NCBI GenBank assembly: GCA_016932335.1 | Contig: JAFGCZ010000008.1 | Location: 1 to 64,000, forward strand | Direction of reading: 5' to 3' | Origin: Opitutales bacterium | GTDB lineage: Bacteria > Verrucomicrobiota > Verrucomicrobiia > Opitutales > Oceanipulchritudinaceae | Length of the DNA stretch: 64,000 nt | Shown here: positions 18,053-26,506 of the stretch, in pieces | How the letters are laid out: the number at the start of each line of letters is the position of its first letter | How positions within the stretch are numbered: the first letter of the stretch is position 1 | Translations under genes and position numbers: made by a program | Notes under the pieces: generated by a model | What the model saw: the letters and a program-made list of their open reading frames with translations, nothing else | Database searches by the model: none | What the model was told of the DNA's origin: nothing

Positions 18053-20818
18053 TTAGAACTTATAAGATACACCTACTGCGTAAGATCTTCCGTATTCCTG
18101 GTAGTCGATCACTCTGAGGCTATCGCCGTCCACATAGGTAGAGAGCGGCTCGTTGGTGATGTTGTAAGCCTGGAAGAAGATATTGGTGCCTTCGAGCATT
18201 CCAGTGTTAAAGGAATAGCCGATCTGGGCATCAATAACGGTTTCGGCATCGGCCGTGCGGAAGGTGCGTGAACGCGGGCCGAAGGTGCTGACAGTGGCCA
18301 GATATTCGGAACGGTAAGTAGCACTCATGCGGGCACTGAAGCCGCCTCTTTCATAATAAACCGTGCTGTTGAAGACTTTGTCGGAGAGGCCGGGCAGCGG
18401 AGTATCGTCGCCGTCGTTGTAGCTGACGTTACTTTCGGTATAAGAACCGCTGAGGATGACCCCGAAGCCTTTGAGGTAGTCGGAGAGCAACTCGCCGGGA
18501 AGAGAGAGGGTGGCTTCCACACCATAGATATCGCCACCGTCGCCATTGGTCCAACGGCTGACATAACCCTCCCAGAGGAGCGGGTCTTCCGTGCCGGTAA
18601 CAGCATCGGCAAAAGCGGTGAAGTCTGTCAGCGTGTTTTCCTGATAGGTGTAGGAAAGCAAGTCCTTATAGAATCCGGAGAGGGAGAAGTATCCCATGTT
18701 GTCTTTGAAGTATTGCTCAAAGGAGAGGTCCAGAGCATTGGCTCTCCAAGGCTTGAGTTCCGGGTTACCGCCACTACCGCTCCAAGGGCTTTCGGTCAAG
18801 TCGGTGGACGTGGCTTTGGTTTGGTCATAACCGAACTGTGTGCCGGCACGCATATAGTCCATGCGCTGGCGGGCCATCTGGCGGGCTGCGCTGAAGCGGA
18901 TGTAGCGCCCTTCGGCAACGTTGAAGTTCAGGCTGAAGCTGGGGACAAAGTCCCAGTAATCATCTCCGCCCTCAATGGCTTCGCGGACGAGGCTGCCATC
19001 GGCACCGGAACCGGTTGCGGCGGTGCCGGAGGAGCTTTGGTCTGTATAGACGAACTGATAACCGAGGGCTCCGTCGACAGGAACCTCGCCCATATGGGTG
19101 CTGATGCCCATCTTGGAGTAGACGGTGAAGACATCCTCATCGACATCCCAGTCGTTGGAAAGCACGTCTGAATTGGGATTTTGGATGCGTTCGTAAACGC
19201 CGCTGTTGAGGACTTCCACAGGATCATAGGTAACCATGCCGGGAATACCGATAAAGCTGAGGTCGGTAACGGAAGTGCTCACGGGAATGGCCACTTCGGT
19301 AGCTCCGCTGGCGGCTGCCAGATAATAGCCTTTTTCGTATTCGTATTTGCTGCGGGTAGTGTAGTTGGCCCCGAATTCAATACTTTTGAAGGTATCCCAG
19401 AAGTAGGCGACGTCCTTTTTGGCAAAGAATTTTGCCTGGTAGAGTTCGTCTTTACTTTCGGGAGTCTTGAGATAGCCCAACTGGCCGCCGGGGACCACAT
19501 CGCTACCCCAGCCGGCGGGGCTGGTCAAAACGATGAGGCTGCTGTCGCTGTAATCAATCCCCGGAGTAAATACTGCGCCTTCCTCGGACATGGAGAAAAC
19601 CAATGTATCGCGTGCAGCAGTGCCGGATGCGGAAGTGCCCGAGTAGGTCTCAAGCACCAGGTCGGTACGATCGATCATGGAATAGCTCAAGTCGAAGTTG
19701 AGGTTCCACCCTGCAACATCTGTAATATCCAGATTCCACCCAATGTTATAGATATCGGCATCGCGCTCGACGATATCGTTGCGCATAACCCCACGCACGT
19801 TGGAGAATGTGCCGGAGGTGATAACGCCATCGGTTACAGAATATTCGTCGAGAACGGCATCGCCCCAAACCGCGAGGGGGAATTCAATGCCCACGAGGCG
19901 CTGGTCTTCTTTAAACTTGGTGTAACCCAAGTCGATGGTGGTGCGGATATTGTCGCTGACCTTGTATTCGATGGTGGCCATGAGGCCATGGCGTTCCAGT
20001 TCGCTGGAGCGGACAAAAGGCTTGGCTCCGCCAATAACCGCGTTGGTCTCGTCGGTAGCAGCATCAGTGTAGTCGGCATAGCCCCAAGAGTTCCACTGCT
20101 TGCCCTGCCCCATTTTGTCGTTGTAGGCATATCCGATGGCAATCCCCAGTTTTCCGTCGAGGAGCTGATCGATATAGGACATATTGAAGCGCATACCGCC
20201 ACGGTCGCTGCCGCCGACGAGGGCATCAAATTCTGTCCATTCATAAGCGACCCCGACATTGGTGATGGATTTTCCATAGGAAAGCGGGCGGACGGTGCGC
20301 AGATCAACCACCCCGGCAATGCCCTGGGTGACCACGGAGGCATCGCCTGTTTTATAGACCACAGCACCGGACATCAGTTCGGCGGGGTACTGGTCGAATT
20401 CAATTGCACGCACACTCCCTGTGGTGACCTGCTCGCGGCCATTAAGGGTTGCGGAGCTGAAGTCCTCATTGAGACCGCGGATAGAAACAATTTGGGCGCG
20501 GCCGTTGATGCGTTGAGTTGTAATCCCGGGAAGGCGGGCCAGAGACTCGGCAATACTGGTGTCGGGCAACTTACCGATATCTTCGGCGGAGATAACTTCG
20601 ACAATGAGGGGTGCGTTTTGTTTCTTTTCGGCAGCATCGGCAAGACTGCCGGAGAAGCTGCTGGTAACAACGAAGTTATCGAGCACGTAGATATCTTCAT
20701 CGGATCCTGCATAGTCTTGAGCCTGCAGGAGAGGAGCCAAAGCGGTAGAACAAAGAACCGCGGGAAAGGCCGCAAGAAGGCGGCGCATGAATCTTGATGG
20801 CTTAGTTTTTGGGTTCAT
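18053..20818 (-). CDS. TonB-dependent outer-membrane receptor, maltodextrin type
   Basis: This 921-residue protein has a signal peptide with a long basic N-region (MNPKTKPSRFMRRLLAA, cleavage after LLQAQ). A possible TonB box lies in DIYVLDNFVV. The plug domain has IGKLPDTSIAESLARLPGITTQR, SIRGLNEDFSSATLNGREQ and YPAELMSGAVVYKTGDAS, the pattern of the Xanthomonas/Caulobacter-type receptor family. A 22-strand-sized barrel ends in an aromatic (GVSYKF). The family takes up oligosaccharides such as maltodextrins. No SusD-like lipoprotein accompanies it, so uptake should work without a SusC/D lid. It is flanked by a secreted amylase upstream and GH97 downstream. Confidence 0.93.
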   Translation of the reverse strand: MNPKTKPSRFMRRLLAAFPAVLCSTALAPLLQAQDYAGSDEDIYVLDNFVVTSSFSGSLADAAEKKQNAPLIVEVISAEDIGKLPDTSIAESLARLPGITTQRINGRAQIVSIRGLNEDFSSATLNGREQVTTGSVRAIEFDQYPAELMSGAVVYKTGDASVVTQGIAGVVDLRTVRPLSYGKSITNVGVAYEWTEFDALVGGSDRGGMRFNMSYIDQLLDGKLGIAIGYAYNDKMGQGKQWNSWGYADYTDAATDETNAVIGGAKPFVRSSELERHGLMATIEYKVSDNIRTTIDLGYTKFKEDQRLVGIEFPLAVWGDAVLDEYSVTDGVITSGTFSNVRGVMRNDIVERDADIYNIGWNLDITDVAGWNLNFDLSYSMIDRTDLVLETYSGTSASGTAARDTLVFSMSEEGAVFTPGIDYSDSSLIVLTSPAGWGSDVVPGGQLGYLKTPESKDELYQAKFFAKKDVAYFWDTFKSIEFGANYTTRSKYEYEKGYYLAAASGATEVAIPVSTSVTDLSFIGIPGMVTYDPVEVLNSGVYERIQNPNSDVLSNDWDVDEDVFTVYSKMGISTHMGEVPVDGALGYQFVYTDQSSSGTAATGSGADGSLVREAIEGGDDYWDFVPSFSLNFNVAEGRYIRFSAARQMARQRMDYMRAGTQFGYDQTKATSTDLTESPWSGSGGNPELKPWRANALDLSFEQYFKDNMGYFSLSGFYKDLLSYTYQENTLTDFTAFADAVTGTEDPLLWEGYVSRWTNGDGGDIYGVEATLSLPGELLSDYLKGFGVILSGSYTESNVSYNDGDDTPLPGLSDKVFNSTVYYERGGFSARMSATYRSEYLATVSTFGPRSRTFRTADAETVIDAQIGYSFNTGMLEGTNIFFQAYNITNEPLSTYVDGDSLRVIDYQEYGRSYAVGVSYKF

Positions 20819-20883
20819 ATCAATATAGGGGTAACTTGATTAAAGAAGTCACACGTTCATTAGGTGTGGCAGTGAATGATTAA

Positions 20884-20896
20884 GCTTACAGTAAGC
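20884..20896. promoter_or_regulatory. Perfect palindrome upstream of the TonB receptor
   Basis: GCTTAC-A-GTAAGC is a 6+1+6 palindrome about 66 bases upstream of the receptor ATG, within a 279-base gap without a gene. It is a candidate operator for a maltodextrin-responsive regulator; which regulator is unknown. Confidence 0.45.
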
Positions 20897-21008
20897 GGCT
20901 TTTGCAGAAGTCTCTATAAAGGAACCTTGCAAAAAACTGCTATGAAGCGGACGTTTCTTAGGTCTGGCTCGGGATTCCCTTATCATGAATTGCGCGGTGA
21001 GCAACAGT

Positions 21009-21021
21009 CCCTTAGTAAGGG
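21009..21021. promoter_or_regulatory. Second palindrome upstream of the TonB receptor
   Basis: CCCTTA-G-TAAGGG is a 6+1+6 palindrome about 190 bases upstream of the receptor start. It shares the CTTA...TAAG core with the palindrome at 20884. The rest of 20819-21097 holds no gene I can support. Confidence 0.35.
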
Positions 21022-21097
21022 GTATTCCGATGTATCGAAAGACCTCTTTCTCAACCAATCTTAAAAGCGTTATTCTGGAATATATCCTTTGTTCTGA

Positions 21098-22459
21098 TTA
21101 ACGATAGAGAACGAGATAATCCCAGCTTTGGAGAGTGAGCGATTCGCTATTGGATAAGTTTAGCGCTTCTCCGGTAAGGGCGTTGGTCCATGAACCGGAG
21201 ATGAGCTCGGACGCCAGATCGAAGGACAGATCTTTGGCGGTGAGGTTGGCAATGACCAAAACGGCCGCCGGGGAATCCGGATCGCTTCTGAGAAAGGCGT
21301 AGATGTGCTTATTATCGGTCGTGGGTATGCGGGTAGTGGAAGCCGCGGGGGAAAGAGCGGTGTTGGACGTGCGCAAGTGAATCAGTTTGCGGTAAACCTC
21401 GGTCAGAGCGGTCTGCTGCCAATCGATAGGATCGCGCTCAAAGAAGAGCAAACGACGGTCGAGCGAAGCCTCCTGGCCATTATACAGGAGAGGAATACCG
21501 TCCATGGTGAGGGTTAGCGCGGCAAAAGTCTCCACCCCACCCCCGAGGCGCTGGAAGACTGTACCGTTCCAACTGTTCTCGTCGTGGTTGGAGGTCATGA
21601 GAAGAAAAGAGGCATCGCCGGGAAAACGCAGGCGGTAACGTTCGAGCACGTTGTCGATATCGTTGGCATCGGCCTCTCCAGAGACAATGGCGTTGAAGGT
21701 GTGCATGAGCTCCCAGCCATAAGAGGCGTTAAAGGCTTTGACCTGGTGGTCGGGCTGTTCGGCTTCGGCCAGCATAAAGACATCGGGGTTAATCTCTCTG
21801 AGGCGGGCGGTGATGCGTTCCCAGGCGGAAGCGGGAAGCCCCACCGCATAATCGCAGCGGAAACCGTCCACGCCAAATTCCGTCATCCAGTAAGCCATGG
21901 CTTCGGCCTGATAATCGATGAGGCCTGGGTTGTTGACATCAAACTGAATCACATCGGTCCAATCGGTGCCGAGTGGCGGGATGCACCCGCCTTGCTCGTT
22001 GTGCATATAAAACTCGGGGTGTTCGAGGCGGAGTGGATTATCCCAGGCGCTGTGGTTTCCAACCCAATCGATGATTACGTGCATTCCCAAGGCATGCGCT
22101 TTTTGGATAAGGGAACGGAAGTCTTCCTGAGTGCCGAACTCGGGGTTGACGCCTTTGTAGTCTTTAACGGAATAATAGCTGCCGAGAGGCCCCTTGCGGT
22201 TGGTTTCTCCGATGGGATAGATGGGCATGAACCATAGGGTATTGATGCCCAGATCGTGGATGCGGGGCAAATCTGCCTCGATGGCGCGAAAATTACCTTC
22301 GGGTGAATACTGGCGCACATTGATCTCATAGACGACCTGTTGATGTGTCCACGAGGGAAGCCCCTGAGCAGGGGTCCCGTAGAGTAGCGAGGACTCTGCG
22401 GAGGCCATAGGCGCAGAAAGAAGCAGGGCCAAAAGAAAGGATGAAAATGAGTGTTTCAT
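21098..22459 (-). CDS. Secreted alpha-amylase (GH13)
   Basis: This encodes 453 residues from the second ATG (22459), which begins a clean signal peptide (MKHSFSSFLLALLLSAPMASA). The upstream in-frame ATG at 22477 only adds MILLNP. The compact GH13 barrel shows VVYEINVRQYSPEG, DWVGNHS, the nucleophile in GFRCDYA (Asp203), the acid in FMLAEAE (Glu232) and MTSNHDENSW. A short C-terminal beta domain carries FLRSDPDSPAAVLVIANLT. It should endo-cleave starch or maltodextrin outside the cytoplasm. It stands between the AraC regulator and the TonB receptor on the same strand. Confidence 0.92.
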   Translation of the reverse strand: MKHSFSSFLLALLLSAPMASAESSLLYGTPAQGLPSWTHQQVVYEINVRQYSPEGNFRAIEADLPRIHDLGINTLWFMPIYPIGETNRKGPLGSYYSVKDYKGVNPEFGTQEDFRSLIQKAHALGMHVIIDWVGNHSAWDNPLRLEHPEFYMHNEQGGCIPPLGTDWTDVIQFDVNNPGLIDYQAEAMAYWMTEFGVDGFRCDYAVGLPASAWERITARLREINPDVFMLAEAEQPDHQVKAFNASYGWELMHTFNAIVSGEADANDIDNVLERYRLRFPGDASFLLMTSNHDENSWNGTVFQRLGGGVETFAALTLTMDGIPLLYNGQEASLDRRLLFFERDPIDWQQTALTEVYRKLIHLRTSNTALSPAASTTRIPTTDNKHIYAFLRSDPDSPAAVLVIANLTAKDLSFDLASELISGSWTNALTGEALNLSNSESLTLQSWDYLVLYR

Positions 22460-22515
22460 AGGGTTTAGGAGTATCATACAATAGATAAAACAGAAACCCG
22501 CTGAAGTGTCTCATG

Positions 22516-22536
22516 AGAAAAAGCTGACAGAGCTTC
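22516..22536 (-). terminator. Weak terminator after the AraC gene
   Basis: On the minus strand AAGCT-CTGTC-AGCTT forms a five-pair stem and the transcript continues TTTCT, giving five Ts in all. It is 49 bases past the AraC-type gene and upstream of the amylase start. Confidence 0.4.
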
Positions 22537-22584
22537 TGTTTTAAGGACAAATCTTATCAGGAAAGCTCAAAGAACAGCAAAAGC

Positions 22585-23604
22585 TCAGAACAAGAGCATT
22601 TTACGACGTTTACGAATGGGGTGCCCCATAGAAAAAACGTCGCGGTCGGTATATACGGTTTTAGGCGTCTCCTCCTGTTTCCGGCGTTTTTCGTCGAGGT
22701 GCTCACGATAGGCCTGCGGCGTTTTTCCGGTAAAGCGTTTAAAGATACGGGCAAAATATGCGGGATCAGCAAAGCCGCTGGACCAGGCAATTTCCGAGAT
22801 ATAGAGCGGAGTGGTCTCCAATGCCAGCTTGGCACTCTCGATACGTTTTCTCTGAATATAAGGGATAAGTTTTTCTCCCGTAGACTGATGGAAGAGGTGA
22901 GAGAGATAATCGGCCGAGCAGGAAAGCTTGGTGGCAATGGATTTGACACTGAGTTCAGGATTGGAAAGTTGCTCACGGACCAGCCATTTGACCTGAAAAA
23001 TTTTACCGGTTTCGGAATTAAAATCCTCGTTTCCGGTATCGACAAGGTTGCGGATGAAGGAGAAAAAGGCCGTGGAGAGGCCTCTGATGGCGGTATCGCG
23101 AGCCGGGGTAATAGAGTGGAAGCTTTGGATGAGGGTATTGGCCAAGTCTTCCAACTGCAGGATATTGGGGGCATAGAAGAACTCGATGACCTCAATATCA
23201 GGCTTACCGGGAGATGCCTCGCAGGCAAAATGCACACTCACAGTGTTGCGGTAAAAGGCAATGACCATGTTGCGGAAGGCGCCCTGCTCTTTGTAGATGC
23301 TCTCCCTGTGAGGAACCCCTGAGGGAAGGATACAGACATCGCCCGGTTTGACGACCAGGCGTTCCTTGGGGAGGATAAATTCTGTGGTGCCTTGAAGCTG
23401 GATAAAGATTTCCGGAGTGAAGTGATAATGCATCAAGGGATGCTTTTCGAAGGTATTGCAAACCTTGGCAATGCGCAGGTTGAGGAATCCACGGAGGGCT
23501 TTGCGGATGGATTCGTCCAAAACCATGTGCATTTCGGCAAGGTTACTTTCCGAAAAATTGAGCCGAAATTTCAGCAAGTCGTTATGAGGGGTTTCGACCG
23601 GCAT
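22585..23604 (-). CDS. AraC-family transcriptional regulator of the starch locus
   Basis: This 339-residue protein has an N-terminal cupin-like sensor domain (about 55-130: HPLMHYHFTPEIFIQLQG, KPGDVCILPSGVPH). A linker follows, then a two-helix-turn-helix AraC domain (about 210-310: LSVKSIATKLSCSADYLSHLFHQSTG and ISEIAWSSGFADPAYFARIFKRFTGKTPQAYRE). The last ~30 residues are a basic tail (PIRKRRKMLLF). It heads the starch/maltodextrin genes on the same strand, so regulation of them by an imported sugar is the natural inference. It is separated from the divergent hybrid kinase by ~270 AT-rich bases. Confidence 0.85.
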   Translation of the reverse strand: MPVETPHNDLLKFRLNFSESNLAEMHMVLDESIRKALRGFLNLRIAKVCNTFEKHPLMHYHFTPEIFIQLQGTTEFILPKERLVVKPGDVCILPSGVPHRESIYKEQGAFRNMVIAFYRNTVSVHFACEASPGKPDIEVIEFFYAPNILQLEDLANTLIQSFHSITPARDTAIRGLSTAFFSFIRNLVDTGNEDFNSETGKIFQVKWLVREQLSNPELSVKSIATKLSCSADYLSHLFHQSTGEKLIPYIQRKRIESAKLALETTPLYISEIAWSSGFADPAYFARIFKRFTGKTPQAYREHLDEKRRKQEETPKTVYTDRDVFSMGHPIRKRRKMLLF

Positions 23605-23871
23605 GGTTGGGTGAAGGAGCTGAAAAAGGAAACACAGATCTATAGAAACAAGAATAACTATGCTTAAAGCGGGTGTTTGCTCAAGCAGGAAACGTCATAT
23701 TTCTGTAAAACCTAAGTTTTGTCCTACCCTTATAAGAGTTTTCCCATTGCGTTTAAAGAGTTATAAAAAGAGATGTAAAAGCGGCTCGTAACTTGCGAAA
23801 AAAAGCGATAAACCTTATTTTGAAATCAAGCTCCCTTGCAACCCATTTCAATCTCCTTACCTTATTCCCGC
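23605..23871. promoter_or_regulatory. Divergent, AT-rich intergenic region
   Basis: This 267-base gap lies between the divergent AraC and hybrid-kinase genes and must hold both promoters. It is AT-rich. I see no convincing palindrome, RNA gene or extra ORF. An alternative TTG start for the kinase (23836) lies inside it. Confidence 0.4.
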
Positions 23872-26367
23872 ATGACCCTTCATCAGCGTACGATTGCTTT
23901 TATAGGGCTGTCTCTGGCAGTACAGTTACTGGTATTAACACTTATCGCACACCATCTGCAGCGGAGTGCTTTTGCCAGACTGGAGGCTACATTTATGCAA
24001 GAAAGCGCAAACCGTATCCGGCATGCGCTGCAAAGGGATATAGATCGACTTGAGGTGCAGACAAACGACTACATGAACTGGGATGCAAGCTATGACTTTG
24101 TAGAGACCCCAGATGAAGCATTTTCCGATGAAAATTTCTCTACAGATTCGTTGAGTAACATTGATGTCGATGTGGCAGCCATTTACAATGATGCTGGAGA
24201 AGCATTGCTGGAGAGAAGTCTTGAGGGTGGAAAAGCAGTTCCTTTCTCTACGACGCTAGAAGAATACCTAAAAACGTTTTTACCAAAGAACGGAACCCCT
24301 GCGAGTTCTCAAAGCAGTATCCTATCTCTACCCGAAGGAATCCTGATGTATTCGGTAAGGCCTGTGTTGCATAATGATATGAGCGGACCACCCCGCGGGC
24401 TTGGCGTTATGGGCAGGTGGCTAACGCAGGAAAGACTGGATGACTACAAGCAACTAACAGGGATTCCGCTTAGCATTGAAACAGATGATATCCGCCAGGA
24501 AGCTACCTCTATTGAATTTATTGATGCGGGAAATGCCCGGTTGCATATCTCAATACAAGACCATGACGGAAGACCGCTCTTTTGTCTGGTAGGGACACTG
24601 GAACGGAGTATCAACCAGAAGGGAAGACTGAACACACTGGTGTTACTGATCAGTATTATTGGCCTTTCTCTGGCCAGTTCAGGATTGCTGGTTTTCCTAC
24701 TTAACAAAATGGTGTTGTTGCGTATTTTTGACCTCGGAGATCAATTGCGAGATATTGCCTACAGCCATGACAGCGGGCGACGTGTAAAGACACAGAGAAA
24801 TGATGAACTTGGGCTGCTTTGTAGTGACATCAATAATCTACTGCAGGAGCTACAACACACGCAGGATTACTCTTATGGAAAAGACCTGCAGATGGAATTT
24901 TTGCTGGAAAACAGCCATTTGGGCATCGTTGTAGCAGATGAAAAAGATGATATATTGATGGTAAACGGCGAGTTTACCCGATTAACAGGGTACACGAAAA
25001 GCGACTTGAAGAGAGATGAGTTGATAAAGCAACGTTTTTGCCTTGGAAATGAGGATCTGCAGACACGCCAAAAAGATGGTAACAACTGGGTTGAGATTCA
25101 GGAAAAGACAAAGGATGGAGAAACGATTGAGCTGGAAATTTATCAGGAAAAGTCCAATGGAACAGTGTTTCGGATGATCCGAGATATTACGCAGCAAAAA
25201 GCGATTATGAGGGATTTGCAGATGCGCAAAGAAGAAGCGCAGGCGGCAAACGAAGCAAAGAGTCTGTTTTTGGCGAATATGAGCCATGAAATCCGAACCC
25301 CGATGAATGGGATTGTGGGCATGGCCCAAGTGCTGCAGAATAGCTCTCTGGATGAAGAACAGACCGACAGTGTAAGAACCATCATAGATTCCTGTGATCT
25401 TCTACAAACAATCATCGACGATATACTGGATTTCTCGAAGATGGAATCGGGGTATTTGCAATTGAAGAATGATGTAGTCCAGCTACCGGAATTCATCAAA
25501 AACGTCTGTAACATTGTGCATCCATCTGTCTTGGAGAAGGGATTACAGTTGGAGGTAAAGTTACACGGTATATGCCCCGAATATGCATTATTTGACGAAA
25601 AGCGTTTGAAACAGGTATTATTGAACCTACTTTCCAATGCTATCAAATTTACGGAGGAAGGGATCGTCTCTTTGCATTTGGAAGGGTATCGTAAGAATGG
25701 AAGACGTGTAATGCTGCGCTTTTCCATCAGTGATACAGGGATCGGAATTTCAAAAGAAGAAAAGAAGAAGCTGTTCCTGCCGTTTGTGCAGGTGGATGCC
25801 TCGCACAGTCGAAAATATGGTGGAACAGGACTGGGACTGGTGATCAGCCGAAAGCTGGTGAAATCGATGGGGGGCGAAATAAAGCTGAAAAGCACTCCCG
25901 GGAAGGGATCGACATTCAGCTTTGAAATTGCCACGGAAATGACTACAGGAGCCGAAGCGGAGACAGAAGTCACCACGTTGCCGATTAACCAGCTAGTGGA
26001 AGGAGCAAAACCGCTGGACATACTTGTAGCAGAAGACAATGCGGTTAACCGGAAAGTTATCCGAATACTTTTGGAAAAGATGGGCTACCAGGCGGATTTT
26101 GCCCTCAACGGCAGAGAGGCTTTAAACAAGGCATTAAACAAGCCCTATGATGTCATATTGATGGATGTACAAATGCCTGAAATGGATGGGTTGGAAGCGA
26201 CGCAACGCATTCGGGAAGAGGTAGCCAATCCTCCATATATTATTGCGCTGACAGCACATGCGTTACCGGAAGATGAAGAACGCTGCCTGAATGCCGGGAT
26301 GAGTATCCGTTTGACCAAACCATTAAAAGCGGAAGCCCTGGCAAGGGCATTGCAGAAAGTGCCCTGA
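23872..26367 (+). CDS. Hybrid sensor histidine kinase (CHASE4-HAMP-PAS-HisKA-HATPase-REC)
   Basis: This encodes 831 residues from the ATG; an upstream in-frame TTG adds 12 residues without a better start. A membrane segment at about 8-30 is followed by a periplasmic CHASE4 domain marked by NDYMNWDASYDFVE. The second membrane segment lies at about 250-275, then a HAMP linker and a PAS domain (LLENSHLGIVVADEKDDILMVNGE). HisKA carries the phospho-His in NMSHEIRTPMNG. The ATPase domain has LLNLLSNAIKFT, DTGIGI and YGGTGLGLVIS. The receiver carries the acceptor Asp in VILMDVQMPEMDG. No separate response regulator or Hpt gene is adjacent, so its target is unknown. It is transcribed convergently with the giant autotransporter, and the two share a terminator. 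Confidence 0.93.
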   Translation: MTLHQRTIAFIGLSLAVQLLVLTLIAHHLQRSAFARLEATFMQESANRIRHALQRDIDRLEVQTNDYMNWDASYDFVETPDEAFSDENFSTDSLSNIDVDVAAIYNDAGEALLERSLEGGKAVPFSTTLEEYLKTFLPKNGTPASSQSSILSLPEGILMYSVRPVLHNDMSGPPRGLGVMGRWLTQERLDDYKQLTGIPLSIETDDIRQEATSIEFIDAGNARLHISIQDHDGRPLFCLVGTLERSINQKGRLNTLVLLISIIGLSLASSGLLVFLLNKMVLLRIFDLGDQLRDIAYSHDSGRRVKTQRNDELGLLCSDINNLLQELQHTQDYSYGKDLQMEFLLENSHLGIVVADEKDDILMVNGEFTRLTGYTKSDLKRDELIKQRFCLGNEDLQTRQKDGNNWVEIQEKTKDGETIELEIYQEKSNGTVFRMIRDITQQKAIMRDLQMRKEEAQAANEAKSLFLANMSHEIRTPMNGIVGMAQVLQNSSLDEEQTDSVRTIIDSCDLLQTIIDDILDFSKMESGYLQLKNDVVQLPEFIKNVCNIVHPSVLEKGLQLEVKLHGICPEYALFDEKRLKQVLLNLLSNAIKFTEEGIVSLHLEGYRKNGRRVMLRFSISDTGIGISKEEKKKLFLPFVQVDASHSRKYGGTGLGLVISRKLVKSMGGEIKLKSTPGKGSTFSFEIATEMTTGAEAETEVTTLPINQLVEGAKPLDILVAEDNAVNRKVIRILLEKMGYQADFALNGREALNKALNKPYDVILMDVQMPEMDGLEATQRIREEVANPPYIIALTAHALPEDEERCLNAGMSIRLTKPLKAEALARALQKVP

Positions 26368-26447
26368 AAGGGCAGACAGACGGGGTATCCGGTTCAAACG
26401 GTATCAAGCCACAGGAGCAACGCTCTCCATTGATGTATTTACAGATA

Positions 26448-26478
26448 AAAAAGCCCTGCGGTAACCGCAGGGCTTTTT
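26448..26478. terminator. Bidirectional rho-independent terminator
   Basis: GCCCTGCGG (26453-26461) and CCGCAGGGC (26465-26473) form a nine-pair GC-rich stem with a TAA loop. Five As lie before it and five Ts after it, so it works on both strands. It separates the convergent hybrid kinase and autotransporter genes. Confidence 0.93.
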
Positions 26479-26506
26479 CTTTAAGAGTTGATCGTCTGTC
26501 TACAGC

